Source: Acidiphilium sp. C61
Lineage (GTDB): Bacteria > Pseudomonadota > Alphaproteobacteria > Acetobacterales > Acetobacteraceae
Assembly: GCF_902712915.1 (NCBI RefSeq)
Contig: NZ_CACTIA010000005.1
Location: 1,822,001 to 1,886,000 of the forward strand
Direction of reading: 5' to 3'
DNA: 64,000 nucleotides
A program made the position numbers and the translations under genes. Under the pieces are notes generated by a model. That model was given only the letters and a program-made list of their open reading frames with translations. It ran no database searches and was not told the origin of the DNA. Below are positions 1 through 9,760 of this stretch, one piece after another. Position 1 is the first letter of the stretch. Each line of letters begins with the position of its first letter.

Positions 1-2
1 CC

Positions 3-266
3 GGGTGTGCGGCCTCTCCGCCGCAGGTCGTCACGCGCATCAGGGTGGTGACGCCGCTGGTCCCGCCCGCACTTCTGTCGTGTCCGCCGGCGCCGGCGGT
101 GCCGGTGGTGCAGCGCCAGTCCGCGGTGGCGACCTATGTCGCGCAGCTATGGGAGGCGGGCGAGATTTGTCGCAATCATCTGGCGGCGGTGGCCGGCGTT
201 CTGCGCCAGCCGGGTGCCTTGCCGGCGCCGCAGCGTCAGTCGTCGGTCAGGAAGGTCTTGCGATAA
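3..266 (+). CDS. Rz1-like phage lysis lipoprotein (5' truncated)
   Basis: The reading frame is already open at base 3 and starts outside the window. The first visible residues, GCAASPP, look like a lipobox cysteine at the end of a lipoprotein signal peptide, followed by a short Pro-rich stretch. The rest has the layout of Rz1-like outer-membrane spanins: a Pro/Leu-rich part, then a conserved-looking segment with Gln-rich start and [13 protein letters not shown] near the end. Spanins fuse the inner and outer membranes at the end of phage lysis. The last 31 bases overlap the convergent 3' end of ppk1. It probably marks the end of a prophage or prophage remnant lying to the left. Family resemblance is by eye from a short protein, so the call is moderate. 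Confidence 0.5.
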   Translation, partial: GCAASPPQVVTRIRVVTPLVPPALLSCPPAPAVPVVQRQSAVATYVAQLWEAGEICRNHLAAVAGVLRQPGALPAPQRQSSVRKVLR

Positions 267-2419
267 CGGACCTGGTCGCGCTGCTGCTGGGTGAGCGGGC
301 CACGCAGCGCCGAGCCCCGGCCGGACAGCGAGGGGTTGGTCATGAAATATTCATGCGCGGAGACCGGCGCCTCGCCCGGCGTCACCCGCGACCAGGCGCC
401 ATCGGGGCCGAGCGTCCAGGAATCGACATTGTCGCGCAGGTCGACGGCCATGATCTGGTCGAGCACCTGGGCGTGGACCGTGGGATTGTGGATCGGCACG
501 AAGGTTTCCACCCGCCAGTCCATGTTGCGGGCCATCCAGTCGGCGCTGGAGATGAAGACCTTGTTCTCGCGGTCGGGCATGCGCGAGCCGTTGGCGAAGA
601 CGGCGATGCGGGCGTGTTCGAGGAAGCGGCCGATGATCGACTTGACGCGGATGTTCTCCGACAGTCCGGGCACGCCGGGGCGGAGGCAGCAGATGCCGCG
701 CACCACGCAGGAGACCGGCACGCCGGCGGCGGAGGCGCGGTAGAGATGGTCGATCAGCCGTTCGTCGACCAGCGAGTTCAGCTTGAGCCAGATGCCCGAC
801 GGGCGGCCGGCGCGCGCTGCCTCGATCTCGGCGTCGATCAGCGCGCCGATGGCGCGGCGGGTCGTGATCGGGCTGAAGACCAGCTGGTCCATCTGCTCGG
901 GTCGGGCATAGCCGGTCATGTAGTTGAACAGGCGGGCAGCATCGCGCGTCAGTTGCAGGTCGCAGGTGAAGAAGGACAGGTCGGTGTAGATGCGCGCGGT
1001 GATCGGGTGGTAGTTGCCGGTGCCGAAATGCGCGTAGGACCGCATGGCGCTGCCCTCGCGCCGGACCACGAGCGAGAGCTTGGCGTGGGTCTTCAGCCCG
1101 AGGAAGCCGTAGACCACCTGCACGCCGGCGGCTTCGAGCGTGCGGGCGAGGCGGATATTCGCCTCCTCGTCGAAACGGGCGCGCAACTCCACCATCGCGG
1201 TGACGCTCTTGCCCGACTCGGCGGCCTCGATCAGCGCGCCGACGATCGGGGAGTCGCGGCTGGTGCGATACAGCGTCTGCTTGATGGCGACGACATTGGG
1301 ATCGGAGGCGGCCTGGCGGAGGAACTGCACCACCACGTCGAAACTCTCGAACGGGTGATGGACGATGATGTCCTTGTTGCGGATCGCGGCGAAGCAGTCG
1401 CCGCCGAAATCGCGGATGCGCTCGGGGAAGCGCGGCGTGTAGACGGGAAACAGCAGCTCGGGCCGGTCGTCGACGATCATTTCCTTGAGATCGACCAGGC
1501 CAAGCATCCCTGCTTCGATGAAGAAGTGGTTTTCCGGCGCCTCCACCTCGTCGATCACGAGGCTGCGCAGGTCGTCCGGCATGTTGGCGGCGAGGGTCAG
1601 CTCGATCGCGGCACCGCGGCGGCGACGCTTCAGTGCGGTTTCATAGGACTGGACCAGATCCTCCGCCTCTTCCTCGAACTCGACATCGGTATCGCGGCAG
1701 ACGCGGAACAGGCCGGAACCGGCGAGGCGGAAGCCGTGGAACAGGCGGTCGAGGAAGAGGATCACCAGATCCTCGAGCTTGATGAAGCGGATTGTCGCCG
1801 GCGACGGGTCGGGCAGGCGGATGAAGCGCCGGATCTGCGCGGGAAGCGGGATCAGCGCCCGCATCACGCCGGAATCATCCTGGCGGATCAGCTTGAGCGC
1901 AAGCACGAGGCCCATGTTCTGGACGAAGGGAAACGGGTGCGCGGGGTCGATCGCGAGCGGCGTCAGGACCGGGAAGACCCGCTCCATGAAATGCTGGTCG
2001 AGAAAGGCGCGGTCAGCCTCGTTCAGCTCGTGCGGGGCGATCACGGTCAGGCCGGCGCCCGCCAGCTCGGCCAGAACACTGCCGAGCACGCGCTGCTGGG
2101 TTTCCATCAGGGTCCGGGCGCAGCGGTTAATCTCGGCGAGCTGCTGGGTGGGCGTCAGCCCGTCCGAGGAGCGCAGGGCAACCCCGGCGCGGGCCTGGCC
2201 GATCAGCCCGGCGACGCGGACGGAGTAGAACTCGTCGAGATTGGAGGCGCTGATCGAGACGAAGCGCAGCCGTTCGAGCAGTGGGTAGCGCGGGTTTTCG
2301 GCGGCGGCGACGACCCGGGCGTTGAAGGCCAGCCACGACAGCTCGCGGTTGATGAACCGTGGGGTGCCATCGGCCAGGGCCGGCTCAACGGTGATCTCGG
2401 GCAGGGTTTCCGCGTCCAT
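236..2419 (-). CDS. ppk1: Polyphosphate kinase 1
   Basis: The 727-residue protein matches PPK1 in length and in motif order. PPK1 reversibly transfers the terminal phosphate of ATP to polyphosphate. The N-terminal domain carries [12 protein letters not shown] and [18 protein letters not shown] around residue 445 holds the histidine equivalent to the autophosphorylated His435 of E. coli, FGTGNYH follows at about 465, and EHARI at about 602 holds the second conserved histidine. [15 protein letters not shown] closes the catalytic core. It lies 30 bases downstream of hdaA in the same direction and probably shares its transcript. Its 3' end overlaps the Rz1-like frame from the other strand. The exopolyphosphatase gene ppx is about 7 kb away rather than adjacent. 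Confidence 0.97.
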   Translation of the reverse strand: MDAETLPEITVEPALADGTPRFINRELSWLAFNARVVAAAENPRYPLLERLRFVSISASNLDEFYSVRVAGLIGQARAGVALRSSDGLTPTQQLAEINRCARTLMETQQRVLGSVLAELAGAGLTVIAPHELNEADRAFLDQHFMERVFPVLTPLAIDPAHPFPFVQNMGLVLALKLIRQDDSGVMRALIPLPAQIRRFIRLPDPSPATIRFIKLEDLVILFLDRLFHGFRLAGSGLFRVCRDTDVEFEEEAEDLVQSYETALKRRRRGAAIELTLAANMPDDLRSLVIDEVEAPENHFFIEAGMLGLVDLKEMIVDDRPELLFPVYTPRFPERIRDFGGDCFAAIRNKDIIVHHPFESFDVVVQFLRQAASDPNVVAIKQTLYRTSRDSPIVGALIEAAESGKSVTAMVELRARFDEEANIRLARTLEAAGVQVVYGFLGLKTHAKLSLVVRREGSAMRSYAHFGTGNYHPITARIYTDLSFFTCDLQLTRDAARLFNYMTGYARPEQMDQLVFSPITTRRAIGALIDAEIEAARAGRPSGIWLKLNSLVDERLIDHLYRASAAGVPVSCVVRGICCLRPGVPGLSENIRVKSIIGRFLEHARIAVFANGSRMPDRENKVFISSADWMARNMDWRVETFVPIHNPTVHAQVLDQIMAVDLRDNVDSWTLGPDGAWSRVTPGEAPVSAHEYFMTNPSLSGRGSALRGPLTQQQRDQVRYRKTFLTDD

Positions 2420-2449
2420 GCCCGCACATTGCCATGAAAGCCCTGACAG

Positions 2450-3202
2450 CTAAAGCAAAGATGTGATGGCGGCAGCCGGCAGGTCCGGCGCGCGGACGGC
2501 GGGATCGGGATCGGCCGTCTCCTCGTCCGGGTCGGCCAGTTCGTCGATCAGTCGTTCGGCGAGGCGGCGCGAGGGGGCCGTGCCGAGTGCGAGGGCGTAG
2601 CGGTCGAGCCGGGCGATCGCCTCGCGCAGTACGGCGGGGCGGCGCGGCAGCCGGTTCAGCAGGAACTGGTGCAGCGCGGGCGGCAGGTTCATCTGCCGCG
2701 CCGCGGCGAGACGATGCAGCAGCGCGTCGAGCAGGGCCGGTTCGGCCGGCTCGATGCGGATGGTCAGGCTGGCGCGCAAACGACTCGCGAGATCCGGCGG
2801 CTCGATGGGCAGACGCGCGGGCGGTGTGCGGCAGGTCATCAGCACCGAAACGGCGTCCTGGGTGGCGCGTTCGAGTGTGGCGAACAGGGCGAGCGGGGCT
2901 GCCGCGGCGTCGATATCCTCGATCACCAGCGGCGCTTTCCCGGGGCTGGCGGGGGCGCGCAGGCGCGCGGCATCGAGCCGGAGCGCACCGGTGCGGGCGG
3001 CCCAGAGCCAGACGAGGTGGGATTTGCCGCTGCCGGCCTCGCCCCAGAGGACAAGCCGGCGGTTCACCCAGTTCTCCGGCGCGGCGAGGGCGGCGCGTGC
3101 CGCCGCGTTCGACGGCGCCTCGATGAAATCGGCCGCGGCGAAGCGCTCCGGCTCGTCGAACGGCAGCGCCATCTGCCGCGGCTCGTACCCCTCGCTACGC
3201 AC
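2450..3202 (-). CDS. hdaA: DnaA-related initiation regulator HdaA
   Basis: This 250-residue AAA+ protein has a DnaA-like nucleotide-binding core but no C-terminal DNA-binding domain IV, which is the Hda/HdaA architecture. The Walker A motif GEAGSGKS is at 54-61 and a Walker B-like LVIEDID is near 93. The N-terminus contains QMALPF, resembling the short clamp-binding motif (Q-x-[ML]-x-L-F) that Hda proteins use to bind the sliding clamp DnaN. Hda with DnaN stimulates ATP hydrolysis by DnaA and so prevents re-initiation. The start codon overlaps the end of the upstream permease gene by 8 bases, suggesting translational coupling. An internal ATG at residue 11 would cut into the clamp motif, so the longer start is kept. 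Confidence 0.85.
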   Translation of the reverse strand: MRSEGYEPRQMALPFDEPERFAAADFIEAPSNAAARAALAAPENWVNRRLVLWGEAGSGKSHLVWLWAARTGALRLDAARLRAPASPGKAPLVIEDIDAAAAPLALFATLERATQDAVSVLMTCRTPPARLPIEPPDLASRLRASLTIRIEPAEPALLDALLHRLAAARQMNLPPALHQFLLNRLPRRPAVLREAIARLDRYALALGTAPSRRLAERLIDELADPDEETADPDPAVRAPDLPAAAITSLL

Positions 3203-4289
3203 CGTGCCGGGGCGGGTCGAGATAGAGCGGGCTCTGCAGGTAGTGGCGCAGCCAGAACCGCGTGAGCACGCCGAGGGTTGCGGTGACGGGAACGGCGAGC
3301 AGTACCCCGAGAAAGCCGAAGGTCTCGGCTCCGGCGAACAGGGCGAAGATCACCCAGACCGAGGACAGGCCAAGCCGGTCGCCGAGGAAGCGGGGGGCCA
3401 CCACGTAGTCGTTGAGCAACTGGCCGACGACGAAGATCCCGCCCACGATCAGCACATGGTCGAGCCCGCTGAACTGGCCGAGCGCGAGCACGATGGAGGA
3501 GACCGCGCCGACGATCGTGCCGACATAGGGAATGAAGGAGAGCAGGCCGGCGGTCAGCCCGATGACAAGACCGAGATTGAGGCCGGCGAGCGTCAGGGTC
3601 AGCGCGTAGAACACGCCGAGAAACAGGCAGCATATCGCCTGGCCGCGCAGCCAGGCGTTGAGGATCCGGCTGATCTCGCGGGCGAGATTGCGGATCACGC
3701 TTTCATAGGAGCGGGGCAGCCAGGAATCGAGCCGTCCCATCACCAGCGGCCAGTCGCGCAGGAAATAGAAGGCGACGATCGGCGTGATCACCAGCAGGGT
3801 GAGGATGTTGAACAGCGCGAAGCCGGTGCCGAGCACCTGCCGCGCCGCCGACCCGGCGAAATTCACGATGGCGCCGGCCTCGTTGCTGACCAGCGATTGC
3901 AGCTTGTTCGAGACGAAGCCGGAGCCGAATCGGGCCTGGATCAGGCTGATCTGGTGGGTGGTGAATTGTTGCAGCCCGGCGATCATGCCGGGCAGCTGCT
4001 GGGCGAGCAGGCTGATCTGGGCCGTGATCAGCGGGTAGAGCAGCAGCGCGCAGAGGCCGGCGCCGGCAATCATCGCGAGCAGCATGATGATCGCGCCGAG
4101 CGAGCGCGGCAGGCCGAGCCGGTTCAGGGCGGAGACCGCCGGGTCGAGGAAATAGGCAATGCCGGCGGCGGCCACGAAGGGCAGCAGGATCGCCGAGAAC
4201 AGCCGTAGGAACAGGACGACGAGGATGATCCCCGCCACGATCCAGCCGAAGCGCTGCCAGCGGAAGCCGGCCTGGGGTTCGCCGGTCAT
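3195..4289 (-). CDS. AI-2E family (PerM-like) membrane permease
   Basis: The protein has about 364 residues and several hydrophobic helices, with the AI-2E/PerM/TqsA family features: an N-terminal pair of helices ending in AYFLDP, a long amphipathic central part, and conserved PIVAFYFLRDW and GFLSFIPYVGTIVG-like segments. Substrates in this family are poorly defined; some members export autoinducer-2 or act as Na+/H+ antiporters. The frame is open further upstream to 4454, but the ATG at 4289 gives MTGEPQAGF directly before the first helix and is preferred; the longer version would overlap purM. It is divergent from purM and upstream of hdaA and ppk1, a common alphaproteobacterial arrangement. 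Confidence 0.85.
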   Translation of the reverse strand: MTGEPQAGFRWQRFGWIVAGIILVVLFLRLFSAILLPFVAAAGIAYFLDPAVSALNRLGLPRSLGAIIMLLAMIAGAGLCALLLYPLITAQISLLAQQLPGMIAGLQQFTTHQISLIQARFGSGFVSNKLQSLVSNEAGAIVNFAGSAARQVLGTGFALFNILTLLVITPIVAFYFLRDWPLVMGRLDSWLPRSYESVIRNLAREISRILNAWLRGQAICCLFLGVFYALTLTLAGLNLGLVIGLTAGLLSFIPYVGTIVGAVSSIVLALGQFSGLDHVLIVGGIFVVGQLLNDYVVAPRFLGDRLGLSSVWVIFALFAGAETFGFLGVLLAVPVTATLGVLTRFWLRHYLQSPLYLDPPRHGA

Positions 4290-4443
4290 GAGCGGCTGCG
4301 GCCGGCTGTGTTGCCTTGAGGCGCGCGCTGTGGTGATAACCGCGCCAACGCGATGGCCAGGGATGTCCTGGCGGGCGGGCGGGTGCCGCTGAGCAGTGTG
4401 GCCGAAGCTTTCATGAACCGAGATTAGCGCATCGGAGGCGGGC

Positions 4444-5514
4444 ATGACCAGCAAGGACGGTTCGAACGGCGAAACCTATCGCGCCGCCGGGGTGGACATC
4501 GAGGCCGGCGATGCCCTGGTCGAGGCGATCAAGCCGCTGGCAAAGGCGACCGTGCGGGCGGGCGTGCTCGGCGGCATCGGCGGGTTCGGCGCCTTGTTCG
4601 ATCCGCGCGCGGCGGGTTTCGCCGACCCGATCCTGGTTGCGACGACCGACGGGGTGGGGACCAAGCTCCGGCTGGCGATCGATACCGGCATCCACGACAC
4701 CGTTGGCATCGACCTCGTGGCGATGTGCGTCAACGACCTCGTGGTGCAGGGGGCGGAGCCGCTGTTCTTCCTCGATTATTTCGCGACCGGGCGGCTCGAC
4801 CCCGCGATTGCGGCGCGCGTCATCGCCGGCATCGCCGAGGGCTGCCGGCAGGTCGGCTGCGCCCTGACGGGGGGCGAGACGGCGGAAATGCCCGGCATGT
4901 ATGGCGCGGGGGATTATGATCTCGCCGGCTTCGCGGTCGGCGCGGCGGAGCGCGGGCGCCTGCTGCCCGAGGGCGTGGCGCCCGGCGACATCCTGCTCGG
5001 CCTGTCCAGCACCGGCGTGCACTCGAACGGGTTTTCCCTCGTCCGCCGGATCATCGATGCTGCCGGGATCGGGCTCGACGCGCCCGCGCCCTTTGCGCCG
5101 GAGCAGACCCTCGGCGGGGCGCTGATGGCGCCGACGGCACTCTATGTCCAGCCGGTGCTGGCGCTGGCGCGGGCGGGGCTGCTCCGCGCCGCCGCCCATA
5201 TCACCGGCGGCGGGCTGCCGGGCAATCTGCCGCGGGTGCTGCCCGAGGGCACCGCGGCGGTGATCGACAGGGCGTGGCCGGTGCCGCCGGTGTTCGGCTG
5301 GCTGGCGCGGACCGGGAATGTGGCCGCGGCGGAAATGCTGCGGGTGTTCAACTGCGGCATCGGCATGGTGCTGGTGATCCGCCCGGCCGACGAGGCTGCG
5401 GCGCTCGACCTGCTCGCCGGCGCGGGGGTCATCGCGCATCGTCTCGGCCAGATCACGGCCGGGACCGGGGCGCCGGAGGTGACGATCGGGCCGGCGGACA
5501 CGCTCTTCGCATGA
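4444..5514 (+). CDS. purM: Phosphoribosylformylglycinamidine cyclo-ligase
   Basis: PurM (AIR synthetase, 356 residues) closes the imidazole ring of purines in an ATP-dependent step. The sequence shows the family motifs in order: TTDGVGTK at about 69, [25 protein letters not shown] as a family hallmark in the first third, [14 protein letters not shown] in the middle, and [14 protein letters not shown] and ITGGGLPGN toward the C-terminal ATP-grasp-like half. The length is normal. The stop codon overlaps the purN start in an ATGA, so the two genes are translationally coupled. The ATG at 4444 follows a GGAGG-like ribosome-binding site. Confidence 0.97.
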   Translation: MTSKDGSNGETYRAAGVDIEAGDALVEAIKPLAKATVRAGVLGGIGGFGALFDPRAAGFADPILVATTDGVGTKLRLAIDTGIHDTVGIDLVAMCVNDLVVQGAEPLFFLDYFATGRLDPAIAARVIAGIAEGCRQVGCALTGGETAEMPGMYGAGDYDLAGFAVGAAERGRLLPEGVAPGDILLGLSSTGVHSNGFSLVRRIIDAAGIGLDAPAPFAPEQTLGGALMAPTALYVQPVLALARAGLLRAAAHITGGGLPGNLPRVLPEGTAAVIDRAWPVPPVFGWLARTGNVAAAEMLRVFNCGIGMVLVIRPADEAAALDLLAGAGVIAHRLGQITAGTGAPEVTIGPADTLFA

Positions 5515-6131
5515 AGCGCCGCGTCGGCATCCTCATTTCGGGCCGCGGCTCGAACATGGAGGCGCTGATCGCTGCGGCGGCCGCGGCCGAGTATCCCGCC
5601 GAGATCGCCATCGTGCTGTCGAACCGCGCGGCGGCACCCGGGCTCGAGGCCGCACGGCGCGCCGGCATTCCGGCCGCGGCGATCCCGGGGCGGGATTTCG
5701 GCGCCGATCGCGCGGCCCACGAGGCGGCGATCGATGCAGCACTGCGCGAGGCCGGATGCGAGCTGGTCTGCCTTGCCGGGTACATGCGGCTGTTGACGCC
5801 TTTTCTCGTCGGGCGCTGGGCCGGGCGGATGCTGAACATCCATCCCTCGCTGCTGCCCGCCTTTCCCGGGCTCGATACCCATGCCCGGGCGCTGGCCGCC
5901 GGCGTGCGGCTGCACGGCTGCACCGTGCATCTGGTGACCGAGACGATGGACGAGGGGCCCATCCTCGCGCAGGCGGCGGTGCCCGTGCTGCCCGGCGATA
6001 CCGAGTCCGCACTGGCCGCCCGCGTACTCGCGCAGGAGCATGTTCTCTACCCGCTGGCGCTGCGGGACGTCATCCGCGGCACGACGGTTCCGGCCGATCC
6101 GGCGGCCCGGCTTCTCAACCCTTGCGTTTGA
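5511..6131 (+). CDS. purN: Phosphoribosylglycinamide formyltransferase
   Basis: PurN (206 residues) transfers the formyl group from 10-formyl-tetrahydrofolate to GAR in purine synthesis. The start [20 protein letters not shown] carries the GRGSN substrate loop. The catalytic segment [14 protein letters not shown] with the Asn-His pair and the later [17 protein letters not shown] with the catalytic Asp are intact. The start overlaps the purM stop codon by 4 bases, so the longer open frame upstream is not used. Length and motifs are typical of the family. Confidence 0.97.
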   Translation: MKRRVGILISGRGSNMEALIAAAAAAEYPAEIAIVLSNRAAAPGLEAARRAGIPAAAIPGRDFGADRAAHEAAIDAALREAGCELVCLAGYMRLLTPFLVGRWAGRMLNIHPSLLPAFPGLDTHARALAAGVRLHGCTVHLVTETMDEGPILAQAAVPVLPGDTESALAARVLAQEHVLYPLALRDVIRGTTVPADPAARLLNPCV

Positions 6132-6266
6132 TGTCGGGACGTTATAGCAACTTCCAAGGTCACAAGGATGTGTAGCGACGTCGACCGCGCAGCGTTTTCC
6201 GCGTGACCGGACAAGGCTTCGGATGGTCACGCAAGGTGGCGGCGGCAAGAAAGGTTCAAGGCAGAA

Positions 6267-6431
6267 ATGATGGCTGACACGGAACACCCGAACAAGCTGC
6301 GGATCAGTCTGGAGCAGCTTGAAGAGTCCAGCCAGACGGGCTGGAACAGCTTTTCCCGGTTCATCACGGTCACCACGATCTGCGTGATCGTCACGGTTCT
6401 GCTGATCGCCGCCTTCACCGTCTGGAGCTGA
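6267..6431 (+). CDS. Small single-span membrane protein, aa3-type cytochrome oxidase subunit IV-like
   Basis: This 54-residue frame begins MMADTEHPN and has a charged N-terminal half (EQLEESSQTGWNSFSRF) followed by one hydrophobic span to the C-terminus. The layout, a short acidic head, a WxxF-type segment, then one helix, resembles the bacterial aa3-type cytochrome c oxidase subunit IV family (COX4_pro_2). A GGTTCAAGGCAGAA leader precedes it and there is no strong Shine-Dalgarno. It stands alone between purN and eamA with no oxidase genes nearby. The family call is by eye; it could be another small membrane protein. Confidence 0.5.
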   Translation: MMADTEHPNKLRISLEQLEESSQTGWNSFSRFITVTTICVIVTVLLIAAFTVWS

Positions 6432-6501
6432 CGACCCGACAAGACGGCCGGTTTCTTCTGGCGCGCCCGCCCGTGCCGTCATCTGCCTGACAGGTTCGGT
6501 T

Positions 6502-7407
6502 GTGAGTGAATCGACAGTTCTTAGCCCGCGCCATGCGTTGCTGGCCCTTGCCGTGGTCGCGGTGTGGGGCACCAATTTCGTCGTGATCCGCCTGGCGCTG
6601 GACCAGTTCCCGCCCTTTCTCCTTGCCGGTCTGCGCTTCGCCCTCGCTGCCGTTCCCGGCGTATTCTTCCTGAAGCGGCCACAAGTGAAGTGGTCGAATC
6701 TCGCGGCCTACGGGCTGCTCATCGGCGCTGGCCAGTTCGGCCTGCTGTTCTTCGCGATGGATGGGCGGATTTCGCCCGGCCTGGCCTCGCTGATGATCCA
6801 GACCCAGGTTTTCTTCACGATTTTCCTCTCGATGGCGCGGGTAGGCGAGCGGTTGCGGGGATTTCAGGTGGTCGCCTGCCTGCTCGCCGTGGTGGGTATC
6901 GGCGTCATCATGCTGCATCTGCATGGCGGCACCACGACCCTGTTCGGCCTGATGCTCGTCCTGCTCGCCGCCTCGTCATGGGCCGTGGGCAACATCGTCG
7001 CTCGCGAGAGCGGCGCGCGCAACGCCCTGGCCTATGTGGTGTGGTCGAGCCTGTTCGCGGCGCCGCCGCTGTTGCTGGTCGCGTTGCTGCGCCAGGGGCC
7101 GGCCGTGCTGCTGCACGCCATAACCCACGCAACGCCGGCCGGATGGGTCGCGGTGATCTGGCAGTCGGTCGGCAACAGCTGGTTCGGCTATGGCAGCTGG
7201 GCGTTCCTGCTTGCGCGCTATCCCTCCGCCACGGTCAGCCCGATGGCGTTGCTGGTGCCGGTGTTCGGGATGGCGGCGTCTGTCGTCTGGCTTGGCGAGC
7301 CGATGCCGGGCTGGAAACTGGCCGCTGCCGGGCTGGTGATCGCAGGGCTTGCGATCAGCGTGTTCTATCCGCGCTGGCGGGCCGCACGGCAGGTCCGCCC
7401 AGCCTGA
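6502..7407 (+). CDS. eamA: EamA-type DMT transporter (O-acetylserine/cysteine exporter-like)
   Basis: The protein has 301 residues and about ten hydrophobic helices in two EamA repeats. It resembles E. coli EamA (YdeD), an exporter of O-acetylserine and cysteine, in several places: AVWGTNFVVIRLAL at the start, PPFLLAGLRFALAAVPGVFFLKRP, a GLASLMIQTQVFFTIFL segment, and the C-terminal SPMALLVPVFGMAAS. The gene starts with GTG at 6502; no other start codon is better placed before the first helix. It is convergent with argF, with an inverted repeat between them. Substrate is inferred from similarity only; other DMT exporters have the same fold. Confidence 0.8.
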   Translation: MSESTVLSPRHALLALAVVAVWGTNFVVIRLALDQFPPFLLAGLRFALAAVPGVFFLKRPQVKWSNLAAYGLLIGAGQFGLLFFAMDGRISPGLASLMIQTQVFFTIFLSMARVGERLRGFQVVACLLAVVGIGVIMLHLHGGTTTLFGLMLVLLAASSWAVGNIVARESGARNALAYVVWSSLFAAPPLLLVALLRQGPAVLLHAITHATPAGWVAVIWQSVGNSWFGYGSWAFLLARYPSATVSPMALLVPVFGMAASVVWLGEPMPGWKLAAAGLVIAGLAISVFYPRWRAARQVRPA

Positions 7408-7430
7408 GCGTATCCAGCCTGAACCAGGCC

Positions 7431-7451
7431 GGCCTGATCCTGGATCAGGCC
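7431..7451. terminator. Inverted repeat between convergent eamA and argF
   Basis: Ten-base arms GGCCTGATCC and GGATCAGGCC surround a single T. The right arm includes the argF stop codon. There is no T-run on either side, so it could be a bidirectional hairpin that works poorly as an intrinsic terminator, or simply an mRNA 3' end structure. Confidence 0.4.
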
Positions 7452-8386
7452 GCGCCGAACGCCCAGGCGAGAATCCCCTGCTGCGCGAAAAGCCGGTTTT
7501 CCGCCTCGTCGAAGACCACTGATTGCGGGCCGTCGATCACCCCGGCGCTGACCTCCTCGCCGCGATGGGCGGGCAGGCAATGCATGAAGATCGCATCCGC
7601 CGCAGCGCGGGCCATCAGCGCCTCGTCCACCCGATAGCCGGCGAGGATGGCGTGCCGGTTTTCCGCATCCTCGTCGCTCATGCTCACCCAGGTATCGGTG
7701 GTCACGCAACGCGCACCTTCGGCGGCTTCGGCCGGGCTGGCGGTGAGCAGGATGTCGGCGCCCTGCGCGCGCGCCCAGGCCAGGGCCTCCGCGTCCGGCG
7801 GGAGTTCCGCCGGGCAGGCGAGGCGCAGCTGGAAGCCGAACCGCGCCGACGCCTCGATCCAGCTCTTGGCCATGTTGTTGCCATCGCCGATCCAGGCGAT
7901 GCGCTGGCCGGCGATCGCGCCGCGCTTCTCCTCGAATGTCATCACGTCCGCCATCACCTGGCAGGGGTGCGAGCGCTCGGTCAGCCCGTTGATCACCGGC
8001 ACGCTGGCATGGGCGGCGAGTTCGCGCAGCTTTTCCTCGCGGTCGGTCCGCAGCATGATGCCGTCGACATAGCGCGAGAGCACGCGGGCGGTATCCGCCA
8101 CCGTCTCGCCCCGGCCGATCTGCATTTCCCGCGACGACAGCATGATCACCTCGCCGCCGAGCCGGCGCATGCCGATCTCGAAACTGACGCGGGTGCGGGT
8201 GGAGGGCTTCTCGAAGATCAGCGCCAGCGCCCGCCCGGCGAGCGGCTGGCCGAGGGCGCGGCCGGCGCGCTTGAAGCGCGTTGCGGTATCGAGCATGTGG
8301 CGCAGCGTCGGGCCGTCGATCAGCGACAGGTCGAGGAAATGCCGCGGCGAAGGGGCGGACCGCCCGGTTTTGATCGCGGCGCTCAT
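7445..8386 (-). CDS. argF: Ornithine carbamoyltransferase
   Basis: ArgF (313 residues) makes citrulline from ornithine and carbamoyl phosphate in arginine synthesis. The carbamoyl-phosphate loop STRTR is at 62-66, HPCQ at 140-143, the ornithine-side DxxxSMSDE-like segment ([11 protein letters not shown]) in the C-terminal half, and the catalytic [12 protein letters not shown] near 265-276. Its start overlaps the stop of argD by 4 bases, so the pair is translated as argD-argF. This pairing is usual in alphaproteobacteria. Confidence 0.97.
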   Translation of the reverse strand: MSAAIKTGRSAPSPRHFLDLSLIDGPTLRHMLDTATRFKRAGRALGQPLAGRALALIFEKPSTRTRVSFEIGMRRLGGEVIMLSSREMQIGRGETVADTARVLSRYVDGIMLRTDREEKLRELAAHASVPVINGLTERSHPCQVMADVMTFEEKRGAIAGQRIAWIGDGNNMAKSWIEASARFGFQLRLACPAELPPDAEALAWARAQGADILLTASPAEAAEGARCVTTDTWVSMSDEDAENRHAILAGYRVDEALMARAAADAIFMHCLPAHRGEEVSAGVIDGPQSVVFDEAENRLFAQQGILAWAFGAA

Positions 8387-9579
8387 TGTGCGGCGTCCCG
8401 CGCGCTGGAGGGCGTGCAGCGCCGCGCCGCGGCGTCGAGCCGGGCCAGCGCCTCGTCCACCTCATCCTCCCGCACGATCAGCGGCGGCACCAGGCGCAGC
8501 ACGTTGTCGCCGGCGGCGACCACCAGCAGGCCCTCGGCGAGGCAGGCGCCCTGCACCTCGCCATTCGGCACCACGCACACCAGACCCTGCATCAGCCCCT
8601 GGCCGCGCGCGCCGGAAAACACCTGCCCATGGCGCGCCGCCAATGCGTCGAGCCCGGTGCGCAGCCGCTCTCCGGCCCGCGCCACCGCATCGAGGAAGCC
8701 GGGCGCCAGAATTTCATCGAGCACGGCATTGCCGGCGGCGCAGGCGAGCGGGCTGCCGCCATAGGTCGTGCCATGGCTGCCCGGCACCAGGCTCGCGGCG
8801 ACGCGTTCGCCCGCGAGCAGCGCGCCCAGCGGAAACCCGCCGGCGATGCCCTTCGCGGTGCTGACCGCATCGGGCGCGATTCCGGCCCATTCATGCGCGA
8901 AGAGCTTTCCGGTGCGGCCCATGCCGCACTGCACCTCGTCGAAGCCGAGCAGCAGGCCGAACTCGTCGGCCGCGGCGCGCAGGCCGCGCAGATACTCGGC
9001 CGTCGCCGGCCGGATGCCGCCCTCGCCCTGGATCGGCTCGACGAGAATGCCGGCGGTCTCGGGGGTTATCGCATCGCGCAGCGCGTTGAGATTGTTGAAC
9101 GGCACATGGTCGAACCCGTCGACCGGCGGGCCGAACCCTTCGAGATACTTGGCGTTGCCGGTCGCGCTGATCATCGCCAGGGTGCGGCCGTGGAACGCGC
9201 CCTGCGCGCAGATGACGCGGTATCGCTCGGGTTTGCCCTCGCGCGCCATGGTCTTGCGGAAAGCCTTGACCAGCGCCTCGTTGGCCTCGGCGCCGGAATT
9301 GCAGAAGAACACGCTGTCGGCGAAGCTGGCCGCGACGAGGCGGGCGGCGAGCTGCTCGGCCTGCGGCACCCGATAGAGATTCGAGACGTGAATCACCTTC
9401 GCCGCCTGTTCGGCGATCGCCCTGGTCAGGCCGGGATGGCCGTGGCCGAGCGACGATGTCGCGATCCCGGCGCCGAAATCGAGGAATCGTCGGCCGTCAT
9501 CGGCCATCAGCCAGGCGCCGTCGCCATGGCTGAACGACACGTCGATCCGGTTGTAATTCGGCATGAGGGCAGGGATCAT
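8383..9579 (-). CDS. argD: Acetylornithine aminotransferase
   Basis: ArgD is a class III PLP aminotransferase of arginine synthesis that makes N-acetylornithine; it can also act on succinyl-diaminopimelate. The chosen ATG gives 398 residues starting [16 protein letters not shown], the usual ArgD beginning, with a GAAAGAAAG leader upstream; a GTG nine codons further up is less likely. NSGAEANE, the FDEVQ aspartate at about 214 and the Schiff-base lysine in STAKGIAGG at about 243 are present. It is the first gene of the argDF pair and divergent from ppx. Confidence 0.95.
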   Translation of the reverse strand: MIPALMPNYNRIDVSFSHGDGAWLMADDGRRFLDFGAGIATSSLGHGHPGLTRAIAEQAAKVIHVSNLYRVPQAEQLAARLVAASFADSVFFCNSGAEANEALVKAFRKTMAREGKPERYRVICAQGAFHGRTLAMISATGNAKYLEGFGPPVDGFDHVPFNNLNALRDAITPETAGILVEPIQGEGGIRPATAEYLRGLRAAADEFGLLLGFDEVQCGMGRTGKLFAHEWAGIAPDAVSTAKGIAGGFPLGALLAGERVAASLVPGSHGTTYGGSPLACAAGNAVLDEILAPGFLDAVARAGERLRTGLDALAARHGQVFSGARGQGLMQGLVCVVPNGEVQGACLAEGLLVVAAGDNVLRLVPPLIVREDEVDEALARLDAAARRCTPSSARDAAQ

Positions 9580-9760
9580 GTCGTGGTCACTTTCTTTCGC
9601 AACCACGCTATTGTGCGAAGGCGGGCCGCCAAGTCAAACGCCTTGCGGCGATATCGGCGCATGAAACCCCTCGGGCGCGGCAGGGTTGCGCTTTACGGCG
9701 GGCTGCGCGGCGTCCCGGCCCCCTCTACCGCCCGCGCCCGCGCTGCGCTACGCAAGCGGC

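Noticed and set aside
2587..4208. Plus-strand frames opposite hdaA and the AI-2E permease gene.
   Set aside because: They are Arg/Gly-rich antisense frames without start signals or domains.
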